NCBI GenBank assembly: GCA_017519685.1
Contig: JAFWRV010000178.1
Location: 1-7,670 of the forward strand
Origin: Clostridia bacterium
GTDB lineage: Bacteria; Bacillota; Clostridia; Oscillospirales; Acutalibacteraceae
DNA: 7,670 bases
Reading direction: 5' to 3'
Under the pieces are notes generated by a model that was not told where the DNA came from, ran no database searches, and saw nothing but the letters and a program-made list of their open reading frames with translations. Position 1 is the first letter of the stretch. Each line of letters opens with the position of its first letter. Below, in pieces: positions 7,270 through 7,670 of this stretch. A program made the position numbers and the translations under genes.

Positions 7270-7670
7270 TTATACCTCTCCTTCAAATGAAAATGCCGCG
7301 GGACCTTTCATGATAACGGTACCGTCAGACTGATATTTAACTTTAAGAACACCGCCGAGAAGACGAACCTCTATGAATTCATCCGCGGGACATCTGCCTG
7401 TTCTGACAGCGGCGGAAACCGTGGCGCAGGCGCCGGTTCCGCAGGCAAGCGTTTCTCCGCTTCCTCTTTCCCATACTCTCATTTTAAGAGTGCGCGAATC
7501 AATATATTCAACAAATTCGGTATTGATTCTTTCGGGGAATTTTTCATAGTTCTCATAGTACGGGCCTATTTTTTCAAGCTCAAGAGAATCTATATCTTCC
7601 GTAAATATCACGCAGTGAGGGTTTCCCATTGAAACGCAGGTCATTTTATCGTTTCTGCCGCAGAGTGAAA
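7270..7670 (-). CDS. dapF: Diaminopimelate epimerase, C-terminal half (5' partial)
   Basis: DapF interconverts LL- and meso-diaminopimelate without a cofactor, using two cysteines as acid and base. The frame is open to the right edge, so the start and the first catalytic Cys (the N-terminal CGNG motif) lie outside the window. An internal ATG at 7644 is not the start, since the frame continues upstream. About 132 of the usual 275 or so residues are visible. The VSMGNPHCV motif is present, and GSGETLACGTGACA carries the second catalytic Cys (codon 7443-7441). The following ATVSAAV helix and the GGVLKV/MKGPAAFSFEGEV end are typical of the family, where MxGPA precedes the C-terminus. It stops 4 nt before dapL, whose product it uses, and it is the first visible gene of the - strand operon. 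Confidence 0.96.
   Translation of the reverse strand, partial: SLCGRNDKMTCVSMGNPHCVIFTEDIDSLELEKIGPYYENYEKFPERINTEFVEYIDSRTLKMRVWERGSGETLACGTGACATVSAAVRTGRCPADEFIEVRLLGGVLKVKYQSDGTVIMKGPAAFSFEGEV
7275..7283 (-). promoter_or_regulatory. Ribosome binding site of dapL, embedded in the end of dapF
   Basis: On the - strand this reads AAGGAGAGG and ends 9 nt before the dapL ATG. It is made from the last sense codons of dapF (Glu-Gly-Glu-Val), so the dapF tail doubles as the dapL translation signal. Its position downstream of the TTG at 7286 rules that codon out as the main start. Confidence 0.85.

Noticed and set aside
7266..7286. TTG start that would lengthen DapL by seven residues
   Set aside because: The strong ribosome binding site lies downstream of this TTG and serves the ATG at 7265, where the typical DapL N-terminus begins.
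1..7670. Defence system, prophage, insertion sequence or CRISPR array
   Set aside because: All coding space is taken by metabolic, transport and surface-protein genes; no transposase, integrase, nuclease or direct-repeat array is visible.

Overview
The window most resembles a piece of a Firmicutes genome, probably an uncultured gut or rumen Clostridia (Oscillospiraceae-like) organism. Three things suggest this. Strong AAGGAG-type ribosome binding sites precede several genes. Lysine/diaminopimelate synthesis uses the LL-diaminopimelate aminotransferase (DapL) route. At the left edge is the end of a secreted protein with Cys-x2-Cys and Asp-x-Asn-x-Asp-Gly elements, an Ig-like domain and an aromatic/basic C-terminal tail, an architecture common in gut Clostridia. 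The genetic code is standard. This placement is an inference from gene content; no rRNA or other marker gene is present.

Layout. On the + strand, 1-501 is the 3' end of a surface or secreted protein. It is followed by a strong intrinsic terminator (522-557) and a short AT-only stretch. Everything else is on the - strand and reads right to left as one compact run: dapF (5' end outside the window), dapL, an organophosphate:phosphate-antiporter-like MFS transporter, a 597-residue protein with propeller-like strands followed by a helical part resembling (alpha/alpha)6 glycosidase folds, and a GH38 alpha-mannosidase-like enzyme. The junctions are +4 nt (dapF/dapL), -8 nt (dapL/transporter, using the ATG), -11 nt (transporter/597-aa protein) and -4 nt (597-aa protein/GH38). 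No internal promoter or terminator is evident, so the five genes look like one translationally coupled operon whose promoter lies beyond position 7670.

How they may work together. DapL makes LL-diaminopimelate and DapF converts it to meso-diaminopimelate, for lysine and peptidoglycan. The next three genes look like an uptake-and-degradation cassette: a transporter of the phosphate-ester family, then two apparently cytoplasmic enzymes without signal peptides. One working idea is import of an anionic or phosphorylated mannoside and its intracellular hydrolysis. Substrate and product are not determined by the sequence. The main points of interest are the tight coupling of an essential biosynthetic pair to this cassette, and the unassigned 597-residue protein.

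I see no CRISPR array, tRNA, rRNA, insertion sequence, prophage or defence-system gene. No stretch longer than about 120 bases lacks a gene.
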